Translations under genes and position numbers: made by a program | Origin: Nitrososphaerota archaeon | GTDB taxonomy: Archaea; Thermoproteota; Nitrososphaeria; Nitrososphaerales; UBA183 | Length of the DNA: 5,252 nt | Assembly: GCA_029784795.1 (NCBI GenBank) | Contig: JAFMAW010000070.1 | Location: 1-5,252, forward strand | Reading direction: 5' to 3' | Shown: piece after piece, positions 4,947 to 5,252 of the stretch | Position numbering within the stretch: position 1 is the first letter of the stretch | Layout: every line of letters begins with the position of its first letter | The notes under the pieces: generated by a model | What the model saw: only the letters and a program-made list of their open reading frames with translations | Told to the model about the DNA's origin: nothing | The model's database searches: none

Positions 4947-5252
4947 ATGCCTGGAAAGGACGAACCCTTCGCGGAGGCGGCCGAGAGGTTCCGAAGGCTG
5001 CTCCAAGAGCAGGCCGAGAGGGCGAAGAGTATAGGCGGGCCGGTCGAGTGGCTGGACTACACCAAGCTCGACAGGCTGGTTATTGGCGTCATAGGCGGGG
5101 ACGGCATAGGTCCGATCATCGCGAAGGAGGCGAAGAGGGCGTTGGAAAGCCTCCTGCGGGACGAGCTGCGGTCCGGGAGGGTGGAGATCAGAGAGATAGG
5201 CGGGTTGACCATAGAAAACAGGATCAGCCAGATGAAGCCGCTGCCGGATGAG
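4947..5252 (+). CDS. Isocitrate/isopropylmalate dehydrogenase-family protein (3' end outside window)
   Basis: The first 102 codons are present and the frame is open to the right edge. After a ~42-residue charged, helical N-terminal extension (AAERFRRLLQEQAERAK) comes the start of the dehydrogenase fold: LVIGVIGGDGIGPIIAKEAKRAL, with GDGIGP at 51-56. This is the hallmark first strand and loop of the NAD(P)-dependent beta-decarboxylating dehydrogenases that oxidise isocitrate, 3-isopropylmalate and related 2-hydroxy acids using Mg2+. A later GGLTIENRISQMKPLP segment resembles a subgroup annotated as isocitrate/isopropylmalate dehydrogenases. Residues that separate isocitrate from isopropylmalate specificity, and NAD from NADP use, lie beyond the window. 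No other ATG, GTG or TTG in frame lies between the start and the GDGIGP motif, so the extension is genuine. Its promoter-like box and GGAGG site support the ATG. Confidence 0.87.
   Translation, partial: MPGKDEPFAEAAERFRRLLQEQAERAKSIGGPVEWLDYTKLDRLVIGVIGGDGIGPIIAKEAKRALESLLRDELRSGRVEIREIGGLTIENRISQMKPLPDE

Overview
The window looks like a tightly packed, GC-rich stretch of an archaeal chromosome. An archaeon of the TACK group (Nitrososphaerota or Bathyarchaeia-like) is my best guess, but this is inference. The archaeal reading rests on four things: heavy use of AGG for arginine despite the high GC content; an ACT-domain regulator of the archaeal COG2061 type; a TrpB2-type tryptophan synthase beta chain; and short A/T islands centred about 26-29 nt before most start codons, the spacing expected for TATA boxes of leaderless archaeal transcripts. 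I see no mobile element, CRISPR array, tRNA or rRNA.

Layout, left to right. The window opens inside a plus-strand TldD/PmbA-family gene (C-terminal part only, ends at 566). It converges, with a 12-nt gap, on a complete minus-strand trpB2 gene (579-1946). A 113-nt divergent promoter region with several inverted repeats follows. Then comes a plus-strand pair one nucleotide apart: a COG2061-like ACT regulator (GTG start at 2060) and a PfkB-family kinase (2568-3524). The kinase converges, with a 2-nt gap, on a minus-strand gene for an unrecognised 175-residue protein with a predicted N-terminal coiled coil (3527-4054). A second divergent promoter region (105 nt) leads to a plus-strand membrane protein resembling the substrate-binding (S) subunit of ECF vitamin transporters (TTG start at 4160). 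The last gene, cut by the window edge, is an isocitrate/isopropylmalate-family dehydrogenase starting at 4947.

The genes do not form one obvious pathway. trpB2 (tryptophan synthesis), the ACT regulator (amino-acid sensing by family) and the ICDH/IMDH-family enzyme point to amino-acid and central carbon metabolism. The PfkB kinase probably acts with the ACT protein because the two are translationally adjacent, but its substrate cannot be read from the sequence. I find no clear evidence for a dramatic undescribed system. The best leads are the ACT-PfkB pair, the uncharacterised coiled-coil protein, the lone ECF S component and the inverted repeats in the two divergent promoter regions.
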